Assembly (NCBI GenBank): GCA_003210155.1
Contig: QCNC01000011.1
Location: 1-48,444, forward strand
Reading direction: 5' to 3'
DNA from: Prochlorococcus sp. AG-424-E18
Lineage (GTDB): Bacteria; Cyanobacteriota; Cyanobacteriia; PCC-6307; Cyanobiaceae
DNA: 48,444 nucleotides
Shown here: positions 17,020 to 27,609 of the stretch, one piece after another
Layout of the letters: the number at the start of each line of letters is the position of its first letter
Numbering within the stretch: position 1 is the first letter of the stretch
Notes under the pieces: model-generated
Databases searched by the model: none
Told to the model about the DNA's origin: nothing
The model's input: the letters and a program-made list of their open reading frames with translations, nothing else
Made by a program: the position numbers and the translations under genes

Positions 17020-17493
17020 ATGAAAATTCTTTATCCAGGTACATTTGATCCTTTAACAAATGGGCATCTTGATTTAATAGAAAGGGCTGAAAAAATATTT
17101 GGCAATCTAGTAGTTGCAGTTTTAGAAAATACCTCTAAAACACCAACATTTAATCTTGAAAGAAGAATAATACAAATAAAAAATTCTCTTTCTCATTTAC
17201 CTAATATTGAAGTTATTTCTTATTCTGGTCTAACTGTTGATTGTGCAAATGATCTAAAAGCTAATCTTATTCTTAGAGGCTTAAGAGCAATGAGTGATTT
17301 TGAGTATGAACTTCAGATTGCTCATACAAATAAATCTCTTAATAATGATATTGAAACTATATTTTTATCGACAAATACAAATTATAGTTTTCTTAGTAGT
17401 TCTTTAGTAAAAGAAGTTGCAAAATTTGGTGGTGAAATTAATCACATGGTACCCCCCTCTGTTGAGAGGGATTTAAAAGAATATTTTAAATAA
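17020..17493 (+). CDS. coaD: Phosphopantetheine adenylyltransferase
   Basis: 157 residues, close to the usual CoaD length. It joins ATP and 4'-phosphopantetheine to give dephospho-CoA, the next-to-last step of CoA synthesis. The nucleotidyltransferase signature is plain: [16 protein letters not shown] with the T/HxGH-type histidine at 16. Further motifs are [38 protein letters not shown] and, near 122-134, [15 protein letters not shown] single gene, divergent from the flavin reductase-like gene and convergent with the carboxypeptidase gene with an 8-base gap. Confidence 0.96.
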   Translation: MKILYPGTFDPLTNGHLDLIERAEKIFGNLVVAVLENTSKTPTFNLERRIIQIKNSLSHLPNIEVISYSGLTVDCANDLKANLILRGLRAMSDFEYELQIAHTNKSLNNDIETIFLSTNTNYSFLSSSLVKEVAKFGGEINHMVPPSVERDLKEYFK

Positions 17494-17501
17494 TATTTTT
17501 G

Positions 17502-18725
17502 TTAACAAGATTTCAAGTAATATAGATCACGTAATAATTTAAAAGCTTTTTCTTTATCAATTTTATTAGAATTTTGGATAATGCTTATAATTATTGGCTT
17601 TTCATTTTTATATAAAAAGCCAGATAATGCAAAGACATTTGAAAGAGTACCAGTTTTGCCAAAAAACTTTCCAGACAATTCACTATTTACAAATCTTTTA
17701 GCTAATGTTCCTCTCACTCCCGTAATTGAAAGTGTAGATTGATAAGCTTTAAAATTATTAAAATATCTCATTTTATCTAAAAACAAAACAACTAACTTTG
17801 TTGTAATTTTATTTTTTCGAGACAACCCACTAGCATCTGCAAAGTATGCATTAGTTGCTGGGAGGCCTTTATTTTCAAGCCATCTTTTCAATTTTATATA
17901 GTTATTATCGTTCCATGTATTTGAGGCATTTTTATAGAGAGATTCAGCTGTAAAATTATGACTTTCAGAATTTGTTAGAGTTAATAATGAAAGAATTGGA
18001 GTTGAATATACTTTATTTATCTCTTTAAAATTTTTTAAATAAAAAGTTTTTTCTGAATCAAAAAAATTTATATATATTTTTGAATTTGGAAATTTATTTT
18101 TTAAATAATTTTTAATAAAATTTTTTAATGCATAAATATCATCATATTTATTGTGATTACTTTCTATTGCAAGAGATGTAATTGGAGATCCATATTCGTA
18201 AAGTTTATCAGTATTTGTCCAACCATTAGGCCAATATAATTTTGAATCAATTTCTACAATATTAAAGTTAATAATTTTATTTTCTTTAACATTTGAAATT
18301 AGTTCGATTATATGTTCATAATTAAGATCTGGATCACCTTGACCGTGTAAATAATAATCGTTTTTATTTTTAAATAAGGAAGTTTTTAAATTATTATTTA
18401 GTTTATATTTACTTAATACATAAGCTGATGAGAATAATTTTTGGTTAGATGCTGGCAACCTTGGAACATCCTCATTGTAGGAACTTATTATTTCCCCTTT
18501 ATTATTAATAATTGATACACTAAAAGAATCATCAAGCGTTTGATTCAATAAAGCATCATAATTAGGACATATTTTGTTTTTAGTAATTATTCCCGGGAAA
18601 TTAAAATAAATACTATTTAAAATAGTTATTTTCTGATTTGCAATTAAATATCTTATTAAGAAAGGAAATGTTACTAATACAAGAACAATAAAGAAAAATG
18701 AATATATTTTTTTTATCACATTCAA
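17502..18725 (-). CDS. dacB: D-alanyl-D-alanine carboxypeptidase / PBP4-like (peptidase S13)
   Basis: 407 residues with an N-terminal membrane anchor or signal (about 6-29), so the enzyme acts in the periplasm on peptidoglycan peptides. The three penicillin-binding motifs are all present: SNQK (SxxK, about 93-96), SGLS (in place of SxN, about 298) and KTG (GKTGTLSN, about 354). The layout and the DASGLSR variant are those of family S13. The protein is shorter than E. coli DacB. It is the last gene of the unit dapF, cysteine desulfurase, DUF1995, dacB, with only one base between it and the DUF1995 gene. Confidence 0.9.
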   Translation of the reverse strand: MNVIKKIYSFFFIVLVLVTFPFLIRYLIANQKITILNSIYFNFPGIITKNKICPNYDALLNQTLDDSFSVSIINNKGEIISSYNEDVPRLPASNQKLFSSAYVLSKYKLNNNLKTSLFKNKNDYYLHGQGDPDLNYEHIIELISNVKENKIINFNIVEIDSKLYWPNGWTNTDKLYEYGSPITSLAIESNHNKYDDIYALKNFIKNYLKNKFPNSKIYINFFDSEKTFYLKNFKEINKVYSTPILSLLTLTNSESHNFTAESLYKNASNTWNDNNYIKLKRWLENKGLPATNAYFADASGLSRKNKITTKLVVLFLDKMRYFNNFKAYQSTLSITGVRGTLAKRFVNSELSGKFFGKTGTLSNVFALSGFLYKNEKPIIISIIQNSNKIDKEKAFKLLRDLYYLKSC

Positions 18726-18726
18726 C

Positions 18727-19353
18727 CTATAAATTTACAAAAATAGATTCATTGTCGGGTTTAATTTCAAATTCTTTTTTAAAAAAATATCTATTATTTT
18801 CTTCTTTGAAAAGCAACCAGTTATTTGGATAAATATGCATAAGAGCTGCTTTATTTAAAGGTTGCAGAAAATAAATATTATTCCATGTTTTGACAAAGTT
18901 TTTACGTCGCTCTCTAATAACACTTCCTATACCAATATTGGCATCTTCAAATTTTGGATTTAATGAATAATGCGTACCTTGATAATTATCAGACATTGGT
19001 TCAAATGAATCGAAATCATATGGCTGAGGTAGTATGGATATCATTGCACTATCAATATTATTTATATTATTTGATTCATTAAATGATTTAAAAGTAAAGA
19101 TTTTATCTTTGATATCTGGATAGTCTCTTTGAGCCAAAGCCACAGCACCTTGATCAGCAAATGTTATGAATACATTATTATTTTTAGACAATATCTTATA
19201 GATAGTTATTCCAATTCTGTTAAATTTCAATCCTTCAAAATTAAATTCAATAGTAAATCTTTTATTTAAATCTAATAAACTTGTAATAATTGCATCCTCC
19301 ATATTCTTAAGAGATTCATTTAAATCTTTAGGTAGTCTGTAATTGGTTTCCAT
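18727..19353 (-). CDS. DUF1995 family protein (208 aa)
   Basis: Matches the DUF1995 family of cyanobacteria and plastids: LPKDLNESLKNMEDAIITSL, NKRFTIEFNFEGLKFNRIG, FADQGAVALAQRDYPD and a late IGSVIRERRKNFVKTWNNIY. Some plant members (LPA3-like) help photosystem assembly, but I would not transfer that function to this protein. No signal peptide or membrane segment is visible. It is coupled on both sides: its start codon shares a base with the stop of the cysteine desulfurase gene (TAATG), and dacB starts one base after its stop. Confidence 0.85.
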   Translation of the reverse strand: METNYRLPKDLNESLKNMEDAIITSLLDLNKRFTIEFNFEGLKFNRIGITIYKILSKNNNVFITFADQGAVALAQRDYPDIKDKIFTFKSFNESNNINNIDSAMISILPQPYDFDSFEPMSDNYQGTHYSLNPKFEDANIGIGSVIRERRKNFVKTWNNIYFLQPLNKAALMHIYPNNWLLFKEENNRYFFKKEFEIKPDNESIFVNL

Positions 19354-20525
19354 TAAAATTTGTCAATACATATTTGAATAAGTTCTAAAAATTTATCTAT
19401 TTCTGACTTATTGTTTATTGAACCTAAAGTAACACGAATATTTGAATATAGTTCATCATCTTTTAAACCAATATTTTTAAGTATTGAGCTAGGTTTACCA
19501 GATGAGCTTGAACAAGCACTTCCACTACTTATGGCTATTTTATTTTCTGACATGAAATTAACAATCTTATAGGCCCTTATAGGCTCAAATAGTTTATTTA
19601 ATAGTAGAAAAGAAATATGACTGGGAAGTCTATGGTTAATACTACCCGTAATCTTTATATGATTATTATCTTTAATTTTTTGAAAAAAATAATTTTTAAG
19701 TTTTTTAATATTATTAGAAGGAAATTCAGTTATGTAATCATATAGTTTTATTTTTCCTTCAATATTCTTTAGTGATTCATACATTCCAGCGATTAATGGC
19801 AAAGCTTGTGTACCTTGTCTAATTGAAAATTCCTGAGTAAGTGATATGTCATTATTTTTTAAAATTTGTCTAGACTTTTCTTTTGTTAAAAGAATACCGA
19901 TCCCTTTTGGACCTCCAAATTTATGAGCTGATAGACTTAAAAAATCACATTTAAGATCTTTCCAACTGAATATTCCATTACTTAATATTTGAGTTCCATC
20001 TAAATGAAACATTATATTTAATTCTTCACATTTGGAACCAATAAATTGGACAGGTTGTATTGTCCCAATTTCACTTTGTCCCCATATAATTGATACAAGC
20101 TTTGTATTATTGTTTAAAAATTTTTCGATATTAGAAATATTTAAAATTCCATCATTATTTACCGCCAATTCATAAATATCCCAATTTTGTTTTCTTAGTT
20201 TATTAGCACAAATAGTTGTTGCTTGATGTTCAACATTAGAAATAACAACCCTACCATTTTTAAATTTCTCATAAATATTATTAAATACAATATTTGTCGA
20301 TTCCGAAGAGCCAGATGTAAAAATTATATCCTCTGGATCTGCTTCAAATATACAAGCAATTTTAGATCTAATTTTTTCAAGATATGTAGAGCATTTTATC
20401 CCTAACTCATATGTAGATGAAGGGTTATGCCAATAATTCCTATAAGTTGAATTAATTATATTTAAAACATTCTCAGATAATGGAGTTGTGGATGCATTAT
20501 CTAAATAGATAAAATTATTTTCCAT
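19353..20525 (-). CDS. Cysteine desulfurase, NifS/IscS-like
   Basis: 390-residue class V PLP enzyme. It takes sulfur from cysteine as a persulfide, giving alanine, for iron-sulfur clusters and thiolated tRNA. Seen: IYLDNASTTPLSENVL near the N-terminus, FTSGSSESTNIVF, VEHQATT, FHLDGTQ, and the PLP lysine in SLSAHKFGGPKGIG (about 201). The catalytic cysteine is in ISSGSACSSSSGKPSSIL (about 335), with a longer loop as in IscS-type (group I) enzymes. Both ends are coupled through TAATG overlaps with dapF and the DUF1995 gene. I give no symbol because several paralogues (iscS, nifS, sufS) are usual in cyanobacteria. Confidence 0.92.
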   Translation of the reverse strand: MENNFIYLDNASTTPLSENVLNIINSTYRNYWHNPSSTYELGIKCSTYLEKIRSKIACIFEADPEDIIFTSGSSESTNIVFNNIYEKFKNGRVVISNVEHQATTICANKLRKQNWDIYELAVNNDGILNISNIEKFLNNNTKLVSIIWGQSEIGTIQPVQFIGSKCEELNIMFHLDGTQILSNGIFSWKDLKCDFLSLSAHKFGGPKGIGILLTKEKSRQILKNNDISLTQEFSIRQGTQALPLIAGMYESLKNIEGKIKLYDYITEFPSNNIKKLKNYFFQKIKDNNHIKITGSINHRLPSHISFLLLNKLFEPIRAYKIVNFMSENKIAISSGSACSSSSGKPSSILKNIGLKDDELYSNIRVTLGSINNKSEIDKFLELIQICIDKF

Positions 20526-21385
20526 TAACTTACTAACATTGATCCTGAGAAAACCTTTTTAGCATTACCAGTCATCATTACTTCACAATCGTCTTTTGAC
20601 CAATCAATTTTAAGATTACCTCCTGGTAAGGTTACTATGGTTTGTGAATTACAAAGGCCTAATTTATAAGCTGCTACATGGATAGCACAGGCACCTGTTC
20701 CACAAGCTAAGGTTGGTCCTGCACCCCTTTCCCATACTTTTACTTTGATATTATCTTTATTTAAAATTTGACAAAAATGCACATTGGTTTTTTCAGGAAA
20801 TAATTCATTTTTTTCAAATACAGGACCAAGTCTGGAAAGAACAATTGACTCTATGTCTTTTACAAAGAATATTAAATGAGGATTTCCCATTCCTACTGCA
20901 TAACCCATATTATTAAAATCTTTCTCAATAAATTCGTGTGAAGGAATTGAATTTATTTTTTTTTCAATTGTTGTTGGAATATTTTGACATTCTAAAATTG
21001 GAACTCCCATTTTTACTGTAATTTCATCATTTATATATTTTGCAATTTTTAAACCTGCTTTAGTCTCAATTTTATATTCTATATTTTTATTATTCATTGA
21101 ATCATTTACGTGGAGATACTCAACTAAACACCTAATTCCGTTTCCACACATTTGTGCTTCAGAACCATCAGAATTAAAAATTATCATTTTTGCATAATTA
21201 TCTTCATTAGGTTCTTCTATAAAAATTACACCATCTGCTCCAACACCAAATTGCCTGTTGCAAATTTTTTTTATATCAAATATTTTATTTGTCTTGTAAT
21301 TTTTATATAATTCATTTCCTCTAGAATCTATTATTACGAAATCATTTCCGTTACCTTGATATTTTTCAAAAGTTATATTTTTCAT
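20525..21385 (-). CDS. dapF: Diaminopimelate epimerase
   Basis: 286 residues. It interconverts LL- and meso-diaminopimelate for lysine and peptidoglycan. The two active-site cysteines are in AQMCGNGIRC (Cys80) and LACGTGACA (about 228). The N-terminal FEKYQGNGNDFVIIDSRGNE and middle GMGNPHLIFFV are also typical. It is first in a four-gene minus-strand unit that ends with a D-Ala-D-Ala carboxypeptidase, so the operon begins and ends with cell-wall genes. Its stop codon overlaps the next start (TAATG). It is divergent from leuS across 107 bases. Confidence 0.96.
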   Translation of the reverse strand: MKNITFEKYQGNGNDFVIIDSRGNELYKNYKTNKIFDIKKICNRQFGVGADGVIFIEEPNEDNYAKMIIFNSDGSEAQMCGNGIRCLVEYLHVNDSMNNKNIEYKIETKAGLKIAKYINDEITVKMGVPILECQNIPTTIEKKINSIPSHEFIEKDFNNMGYAVGMGNPHLIFFVKDIESIVLSRLGPVFEKNELFPEKTNVHFCQILNKDNIKVKVWERGAGPTLACGTGACAIHVAAYKLGLCNSQTIVTLPGGNLKIDWSKDDCEVMMTGNAKKVFSGSMLVS

Positions 21386-21492
21386 TTGTAATTCATATAT
21401 CTTAAATTTTAATTATAAATTATTCCTTTTAACAATCTATTTCTATTTTATACAATGGATATTAAAATAATAATTTAACAAATAAAAATTAA

Positions 21493-24063
21493 GTGATTTC
21501 TCCCGATAAACAATATGAGGCTGATACCAATTTATATAATCCATCTGAAATAGAAAAAAAATGGCAGTTATTATGGACAGAAAACAATTTATACAAAACC
21601 AATGAATTAACTGAGAATAGCGATAAGTTTTATGCCTTATCAATGTTTCCCTACCCTTCAGGTAATCTTCATATGGGACATGTTAGGAACTATGTTATTA
21701 CAGACTTAATAGCGCGATTCCAAAGGTTTAAGGGTAAATCTGTCTTACATCCAATGGGTTGGGACGCTTTTGGTTTGCCTGCTGAGAATGCAGCGATTGA
21801 AAGAGGAATTAGTCCAAGTGTCTGGACTAAAAAAAATATTTCTCATATGAAGTCACAATTAAAGCTTTTGGGACTTTCAGTTGATTGGGATAGGGAATTT
21901 GCAACATGTGATGAAAATTATTATATTTGGACTCAATATCTATTTTTAGAGTTATACAAGTCAGGTCTTGTATATCAAAAGGAATCAGAAGTTAATTGGG
22001 ATCCTATAGATAATACAGTCCTAGCGAATGAACAAGTTGACTCAGAGGGTAAATCTTGGAGATCTGGGGCAGTAGTTGAAAAAAAATTATTAAAGCAATG
22101 GTTTTTAAGAATTACTAATTATGCGGATGAGTTATTGAAGGATTTAGAAAAATTAGATAACTGGCCAGAAAGAGTAAAAATAATGCAAGATAATTGGATT
22201 GGAAAGTCAATTGGTGCAAATATTAATTTCAATATCAATACCAATCCAGAAAAGAAAATAACTGTATTTACAACAAGGCCAGATACTTTATTTGGAGTTA
22301 CTTATTTAGCAATTTCTGTAAATCATTCCTTAATTAAAAAAATTACTGATCAAGAAACCATACAAAATATAGAAAATCTTAAACAATATTTGAAAGATAA
22401 TAAAAATAATGAACTTGAAAAAATTGGAATAAAAACTAGCTTAATGGCAATAAATCCAGTTAATTCTGAACCTATACCTATTTGGGTGGCTAGTTATGTT
22501 CTTGATGAATACGGTACAGGCGCTGTTATGGGTGTACCTGCTCATGATTTAAGGGATTTTGAGTTTGCTAAGAAAAACAATATAGATATTAAACAGGTAA
22601 TAGTAAAGGATAAAAGTGAACAAAGTAATGAGCTTGATAATGCTTATGTAGAAAATGGATATCTAATTAATTCAAATCAATACAATGGTATAGCAAATAC
22701 TATTGCTAAATTAAAAATTTCAGAAGAGGGAGTAAATAATGGATGGGCCGAAAATAAAATTCAATATCGTTTAAGAGATTGGTTAATATCCAGACAAAGA
22801 TATTGGGGATGTCCGATACCCATTGTTAATTGCAAAAAATGTGGAGCTGTTCCTTTAAATCAATCGGATTTGCCTGTTTCATTACCAAAAGATATAGAAA
22901 TCTCCGCTAACAAGATTAATGCTTTAGGTAATAATAATAATTGGATAAATACAACATGTCCAAAATGTGGAATAGCGGCAAGAAAAGAAACTGATACTAT
23001 GGACACTTTCATGTGTTCATCTTGGTATTTTTTAAGATACCCATCTTCAAAATGTTCAACTAAGCCATTTGAAAAGAATGAAATTAATAAGTGGTTACCT
23101 GTAGATCAATATGTTGGAGGAGTAGAGCATGCAATATTGCATTTGTTATACGCAAGATTTTTTACTAAAGCTTTACGAGATAATGAACTATTTGATATTG
23201 ATGAACCATTTAAAAAACTATTAACGCAAGGAATGGTTCAGTCCGCAGCCTATAAAAACAATAAAACTGGTAAATATGTTTCTCCTTCCGATATTACTGA
23301 CTTATCAAATCCTACAGATCCAATTGACAATTCTAAACTCGAAGTTCTTTTCGAGAAGATGTCTAAGTCTAAATATAATGGAATAGACCCTGAATCAGTA
23401 ATTAAAAAATATGGAGCAGATACAGCAAGAATGTTTATATTATTTAAAGCCCCACCAGAAAAAGATTTGGAATGGGGAGATACAGATGTTGAAGGACAAT
23501 TTAGATTTTTAAGTAGGATTTGGAAGCTTTATATAAATTGTGCAAAAGATATAAATAGTAAATCTAATTCCTATCCAGATAAAGAAAAAAGTTTAATAAA
23601 GTCAATGAATATTGCTATAAAAGAAATTTCAAATGACATATTAAATAACCAGTTTAATACTGCGATTTCAGAATTAATGAAGTTTTATAATTCTTTATCA
23701 AATTCCATTAATGATGTAAACAATAATTTAAAAATTGATGCTTTAAAAACATTTTGTATTTTGTTGGCTCCATTTGCACCTCATATTGCAGAAGAAATAT
23801 GGCATCTTATAGGATTTAAAAAATCTGTACATTTAGAACACTGGCCTTCCTTTAATGCCGAGGCACTAAAGGAAGATTCATATGAACTAGTAATACAAGT
23901 GAATGGAAAAGTTAGAGACAAAGTAAATATTAATAATGATATGAGTGAAGATCAAATTAAAGAATTGACTCTTAAAAGACCTAACATATTAAAATGGACG
24001 CAAGATAAGGAAATAAGAAAAATAATTATTGTTAAAGGAAAAATAATGAATATTGTTGTTTAA
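21493..24063 (+). CDS. leuS: Leucine-tRNA ligase
   Basis: 856 residues, class I tRNA ligase for leucine. The HIGH-type motif is [15 protein letters not shown] (about 53-66). The editing (CP1) domain carries [14 protein letters not shown] and [17 protein letters not shown] zinc-finger-like cysteine set follows ([13 protein letters not shown]). KMSKS appears as [11 protein letters not shown] (about 622). The C-terminal anticodon region ends with [14 protein letters not shown]. The start is GTG (21493); upstream there is no ATG in frame that would suit better. Its TAA stop shares the tetranucleotide TTAA with the stop of the convergent pgi gene. Confidence 0.96.
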   Translation: MISPDKQYEADTNLYNPSEIEKKWQLLWTENNLYKTNELTENSDKFYALSMFPYPSGNLHMGHVRNYVITDLIARFQRFKGKSVLHPMGWDAFGLPAENAAIERGISPSVWTKKNISHMKSQLKLLGLSVDWDREFATCDENYYIWTQYLFLELYKSGLVYQKESEVNWDPIDNTVLANEQVDSEGKSWRSGAVVEKKLLKQWFLRITNYADELLKDLEKLDNWPERVKIMQDNWIGKSIGANINFNINTNPEKKITVFTTRPDTLFGVTYLAISVNHSLIKKITDQETIQNIENLKQYLKDNKNNELEKIGIKTSLMAINPVNSEPIPIWVASYVLDEYGTGAVMGVPAHDLRDFEFAKKNNIDIKQVIVKDKSEQSNELDNAYVENGYLINSNQYNGIANTIAKLKISEEGVNNGWAENKIQYRLRDWLISRQRYWGCPIPIVNCKKCGAVPLNQSDLPVSLPKDIEISANKINALGNNNNWINTTCPKCGIAARKETDTMDTFMCSSWYFLRYPSSKCSTKPFEKNEINKWLPVDQYVGGVEHAILHLLYARFFTKALRDNELFDIDEPFKKLLTQGMVQSAAYKNNKTGKYVSPSDITDLSNPTDPIDNSKLEVLFEKMSKSKYNGIDPESVIKKYGADTARMFILFKAPPEKDLEWGDTDVEGQFRFLSRIWKLYINCAKDINSKSNSYPDKEKSLIKSMNIAIKEISNDILNNQFNTAISELMKFYNSLSNSINDVNNNLKIDALKTFCILLAPFAPHIAEEIWHLIGFKKSVHLEHWPSFNAEALKEDSYELVIQVNGKVRDKVNINNDMSEDQIKELTLKRPNILKWTQDKEIRKIIIVKGKIMNIVV

Positions 24064-25643
24064 GAATTTATTTTTTGAATAACTAATGAATTTGGATTTG
24101 ACCAATCGCCCTTAACTAAATAATTATCATTACCGAAACACATTTCACGGAGTATAAAAAATATAGGTTCACTAACTGAATTATCAAATAATGATGTTAT
24201 GTCATTTATAGAATATTCTCCACCTTCATCTAATAAATTACTTACTTTTTGCTGATACTCAATAATATTTGCAGCTGCTTTCTTTCCAGCTTCAACTCCA
24301 GGTTGATCATATGCATTTATATTTACCAATTCAGCGTAGAAGGATACAGCCCTTTCAAATAAAGCGATTAAGGCACCTAGTGAAAAACAATTTAACTTTT
24401 CTAATGTAATAGTGATACTTTGTCTGTTTTCACTAGAGAGTGCTGATCTGGTTCCTTGTAAAAAACCAGAAAGATATTCTTTAGGATTCTCTTTTTCATC
24501 AAATATATTAGTAGATGGAGAATCTAATAATTCAATAAAAATACAAAAGAAATTATCAATACCATCTCTCAATTGCTGAACATAAGCATGTTGATCTGTA
24601 GATCCTTTATTACCAAAAACGGAAATACCTTGATTAACTACTTCACCATTCCTATTGAATTTCTTTCCTAATGATTCCATTACTAATTGCTGGAGATATT
24701 TGCTAAATACCTGTAACCTATCTCTATAAGGCAATACGACCATATCTCTCTTTCCAATACCATCCCCAGTTAAATACCATGCGGATGATAATAGTGCTGC
24801 AGGATTATTTTTAAAATCGCTTATACGTGTGGCTTCATCCATTAATGATGCACCTCTAATAAATTCAGATATATTTTCATTAATAAGAGCTAATGGAAGT
24901 AATCCCACAGAGCTTGTAATACTAGTTCTTCCTCCAACCCAATCTTGTAAATTAAATATTTTTAACCAATTTTCAGAAGTTGCTTTTTTAAATAACTTAC
25001 TATCCTTCATAGTTATAGCTATAGCATTAGAATTCCATTCAAAATAATTGTTTTCGCAGTAACTTTTAATAATATCCATAGCAATTCTAGGTTCAGGCGT
25101 ACCACCTGATTTACTTACTATTACAAATAATGTTGTTGATAATTTATCAGATAACTCCTCAAGCTTTTCGCTAATTAAAAAAGGATCAACGTTATCGATA
25201 TAAGAAAAATTTAAGCCTCTAGAACACTTCTGCAATGACTCTGTAATAAGTAATGGTCCTAACCCACTTCCACCTATTCCTATCCAAAGAACATCAGTAT
25301 ACTGCTGATTATTCTTATTCTTAATATCTCCATTTAAAATTTGTATTCCAAATTCAGAGATTGCATTAATATCTGCTCTTATTTCCTCTCCTATTTTTGA
25401 AGAGGGTGAAATTGATGGATTTCTAAGCCAATAATGTCCAACTTGTCTATTTTCATCAATATTTGAGATTGCACCATTTTCTAATTCTTTTATTGATGAA
25501 AAAACATCTATAAATTTTTCTTCTAAACTTTTTATCTCTTTACTTGTGAAATTAATTTTGCTTATGTCTAGCCAAATATTTAATTTTTTATCAAACCAAA
25601 GATAATTACAAAATTTATCCCAAGAGTTTAAATCTCCATTCAT
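24060..25643 (-). CDS. pgi: Glucose-6-phosphate isomerase
   Basis: 527 residues, close to cyanobacterial Pgi. It interconverts glucose-6-phosphate and fructose-6-phosphate. Motifs: [46 protein letters not shown] (sugar-phosphate site), [20 protein letters not shown], and [20 protein letters not shown] with its active-site His. Near the end is [14 protein letters not shown] with the active-site Lys. A single gene on this strand. The last four bases overlap the end of leuS, so there is no room for a terminator between them. The 182-base gap upstream is shared with purN. Confidence 0.96.
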   Translation of the reverse strand: MNGDLNSWDKFCNYLWFDKKLNIWLDISKINFTSKEIKSLEEKFIDVFSSIKELENGAISNIDENRQVGHYWLRNPSISPSSKIGEEIRADINAISEFGIQILNGDIKNKNNQQYTDVLWIGIGGSGLGPLLITESLQKCSRGLNFSYIDNVDPFLISEKLEELSDKLSTTLFVIVSKSGGTPEPRIAMDIIKSYCENNYFEWNSNAIAITMKDSKLFKKATSENWLKIFNLQDWVGGRTSITSSVGLLPLALINENISEFIRGASLMDEATRISDFKNNPAALLSSAWYLTGDGIGKRDMVVLPYRDRLQVFSKYLQQLVMESLGKKFNRNGEVVNQGISVFGNKGSTDQHAYVQQLRDGIDNFFCIFIELLDSPSTNIFDEKENPKEYLSGFLQGTRSALSSENRQSITITLEKLNCFSLGALIALFERAVSFYAELVNINAYDQPGVEAGKKAAANIIEYQQKVSNLLDEGGEYSINDITSLFDNSVSEPIFFILREMCFGNDNYLVKGDWSNPNSLVIQKINS

Positions 25644-25825
25644 TTTATATATTTGTTTCTTTTATTTATTATTCAATTATATCTATACGAATAGTAGATA
25701 GATTTGAATCATTTAAATTTGTTTAAATTATTATCTTCAAATAAATATGTTTTTGAATATAAACAATTAAAATTGAGGGTTTTTTTTATTCCATATGAAA
25801 TTATCATTAGATAAAATGAAAAACA

Positions 25826-26482
25826 TTGGATAGATCATTTAATTACATAATTTCGCCTGAGATATCTGAATTTAAAAGGTTTTTCCCAAAATTAAAAATA
25901 GGTGTACTTGCTTCTGGGAAAGGAACAAACTTTCAGGAATTAATTAATCTCTCAGAAAAAGGAAAATTAGATATAGATATAAAAGTTCTAATAACTAACA
26001 AAGATGATGCAGGTTGTATAAAGAGAGCTGAAAGTAAAAAAATACCTCACAAAATTATAAAAGGCAAAGACTTTCTGCAAAAAGAGGCATTTGAATTAGA
26101 AATTGTAAATACTTTAATTCATTACGATGTTGAACTTGTGGTTATGGCAGGCTGGATGAAAATTGTTACTCCATTTTTTATTAATAAATTTAAGAATAAG
26201 ATAATAAATATTCACCCTTCATTACTTCCTGCATATAAAGGTGGTTCTGCAATAAAGGACTCTATATTAAATGGTTCAAAAATAACTGGTTGTTCTGTAC
26301 ATTTTGTTGAAGAGGAGGTAGATAGTGGATCATTGATAATGCAAGCTGCATTGTCAATTAGAAATGATGATGATATTGAATCACTTTCCAAAAGAATACA
26401 AATGCTTGAGCATAAAATTTTACCTCACTCAATCTCTCTTGCTGGTTTTTTGATAAGAAGTAATTTTATGGAAAATTATTAG
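25826..26482 (+). CDS. purN: Phosphoribosylglycinamide formyltransferase (N10-formyl-THF dependent)
   Basis: 218 residues. It transfers a formyl group from 10-formyl-tetrahydrofolate to GAR in purine synthesis. Motifs: KIGVLASGKGTNFQELI (about 23-39), VMAGWMKIVTPFF, INIHPSLLPAYKGGSAI (His near 129-130) and TGCSVHFVEEEVDSGSLIMQ (Asp of the active site). The start must be TTG at 25826: the frame has a stop at 25817-25819 and no ATG or GTG before the conserved core. There is a roughly 20-residue N-terminal extension over many PurN proteins. The 3' end overlaps that of the convergent argC by 17 bases. Confidence 0.93.
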   Translation: MDRSFNYIISPEISEFKRFFPKLKIGVLASGKGTNFQELINLSEKGKLDIDIKVLITNKDDAGCIKRAESKKIPHKIIKGKDFLQKEAFELEIVNTLIHYDVELVVMAGWMKIVTPFFINKFKNKIINIHPSLLPAYKGGSAIKDSILNGSKITGCSVHFVEEEVDSGSLIMQAALSIRNDDDIESLSKRIQMLEHKILPHSISLAGFLIRSNFMENY

Positions 26483-27521
26483 TTAAATCAAGACATTCAT
26501 CCATTGAATATCCACTCATAATATTTAAATTTTGAATTGCTTGCCCAGTCTGACCTTTTAACAAATTATCAATTACTGATAATATAATTATTCTTCCATT
26601 TCGATTATCAACTTTAACAGAAAGTAAAATTTGGTTTGTATTTTTAACCCATTTTGTTGATGGGAATGTATCTACAGGTAAGACTTTAATATTTTTAAAA
26701 TTTCTATAATAATTATCCAGAAGAATTCTGCAGTCATCAGAAGTTAATCCTGGATCTCTTAATCTCCCATATATAGTCGAATGCATACCCCTTGAGATTG
26801 GGACTAAATGAGGTGTAAAAAGCAGTTCAATTTTATTTCCAGAAATTAAAGATGCCAGTTGCTCGATCTCTGAGGTATGTCTATGGTTTATCAATCCATA
26901 TGCTGATAGACCTTCTCCACATTCTGATAAGAGTAGCTTTTGGTTTGGTTCTCGACCCCCTCCAGATGTTCCGCTTTTGGAATCAATAACTATACCTTCA
27001 TTTTCAATAATTCCTTGAGCGAGATAAGGAGCTAATGGAATAAGAGCAGATGTTGGATAACATCCTGGACAGGCAATTAATCTTCCCTTTGAAATGGCTT
27101 CTTTATTTATTTCAGGAAGACCGTAAACTGCCTCTTTACATAAATCATCATCATTCCTTTTATAAATCGTAGCTTCTTTGGAATATACTTTTTTCCATTC
27201 ATCTAAAGACTTATATCTATAATCAGCAGATAAATCAATAACTTTAACTCCTCTATCTAATAATTTCCTTGTCAAGGTTGAAGATAAGCCATTTGGCAAG
27301 CAAAGCAAAGCAAAATCTGCATTTTTTGTAATATTATCAACTGAAATTTCTTCTATATAGGGGTCATTATCTAGATAAATAAAAGGGAAATTATCATTCC
27401 ACTTTGATCCAGATGTTTTATTACCTCCTAAATATGAAATTTTGTATTTTTTATTTTTCTTTAAAAGATTTACCGCTTGAATACCGCCGTAACCAGTAGC
27501 ACCTACTATTGCAACATTCAT
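26466..27521 (-). CDS. argC: N-acetyl-gamma-glutamyl-phosphate reductase
   Basis: 351 residues, NADPH-dependent reductase of the arginine pathway (N-acetylglutamyl phosphate to the semialdehyde). The NADP-binding start is VAIVGATGYGGIQAVNLL. The catalytic cysteine is in IACPGCYPTSALIPL (about 153), with SGTSGGGREPNQKLL after it. Late motifs are FTPHLVPISRGMHSTIY and the last helix with LLKGQTGQAIQNLNIM. Divergent from ribBA (about 76-88 bases) and overlapping purN at the 3' end. Confidence 0.96.
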   Translation of the reverse strand: MNVAIVGATGYGGIQAVNLLKKNKKYKISYLGGNKTSGSKWNDNFPFIYLDNDPYIEEISVDNITKNADFALLCLPNGLSSTLTRKLLDRGVKVIDLSADYRYKSLDEWKKVYSKEATIYKRNDDDLCKEAVYGLPEINKEAISKGRLIACPGCYPTSALIPLAPYLAQGIIENEGIVIDSKSGTSGGGREPNQKLLLSECGEGLSAYGLINHRHTSEIEQLASLISGNKIELLFTPHLVPISRGMHSTIYGRLRDPGLTSDDCRILLDNYYRNFKNIKVLPVDTFPSTKWVKNTNQILLSVKVDNRNGRIIILSVIDNLLKGQTGQAIQNLNIMSGYSMDECLDLTNNFP

Positions 27522-27609
27522 TTCTTTGAATTGGCAGACTTTGAGATAGGATTATAAAGTGTTGAATTTAAGATAACTAAAACACTATTTTTCTATATTG
27601 ATAGGAATA

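Noticed and set aside
25711..25728. Inverted ATTTAAA / TTTAAAT in the pgi-purN gap
   Set aside because: Seven-base A-T arms are expected by chance in such AT-rich DNA, and there is no second copy or motif to support an operator.
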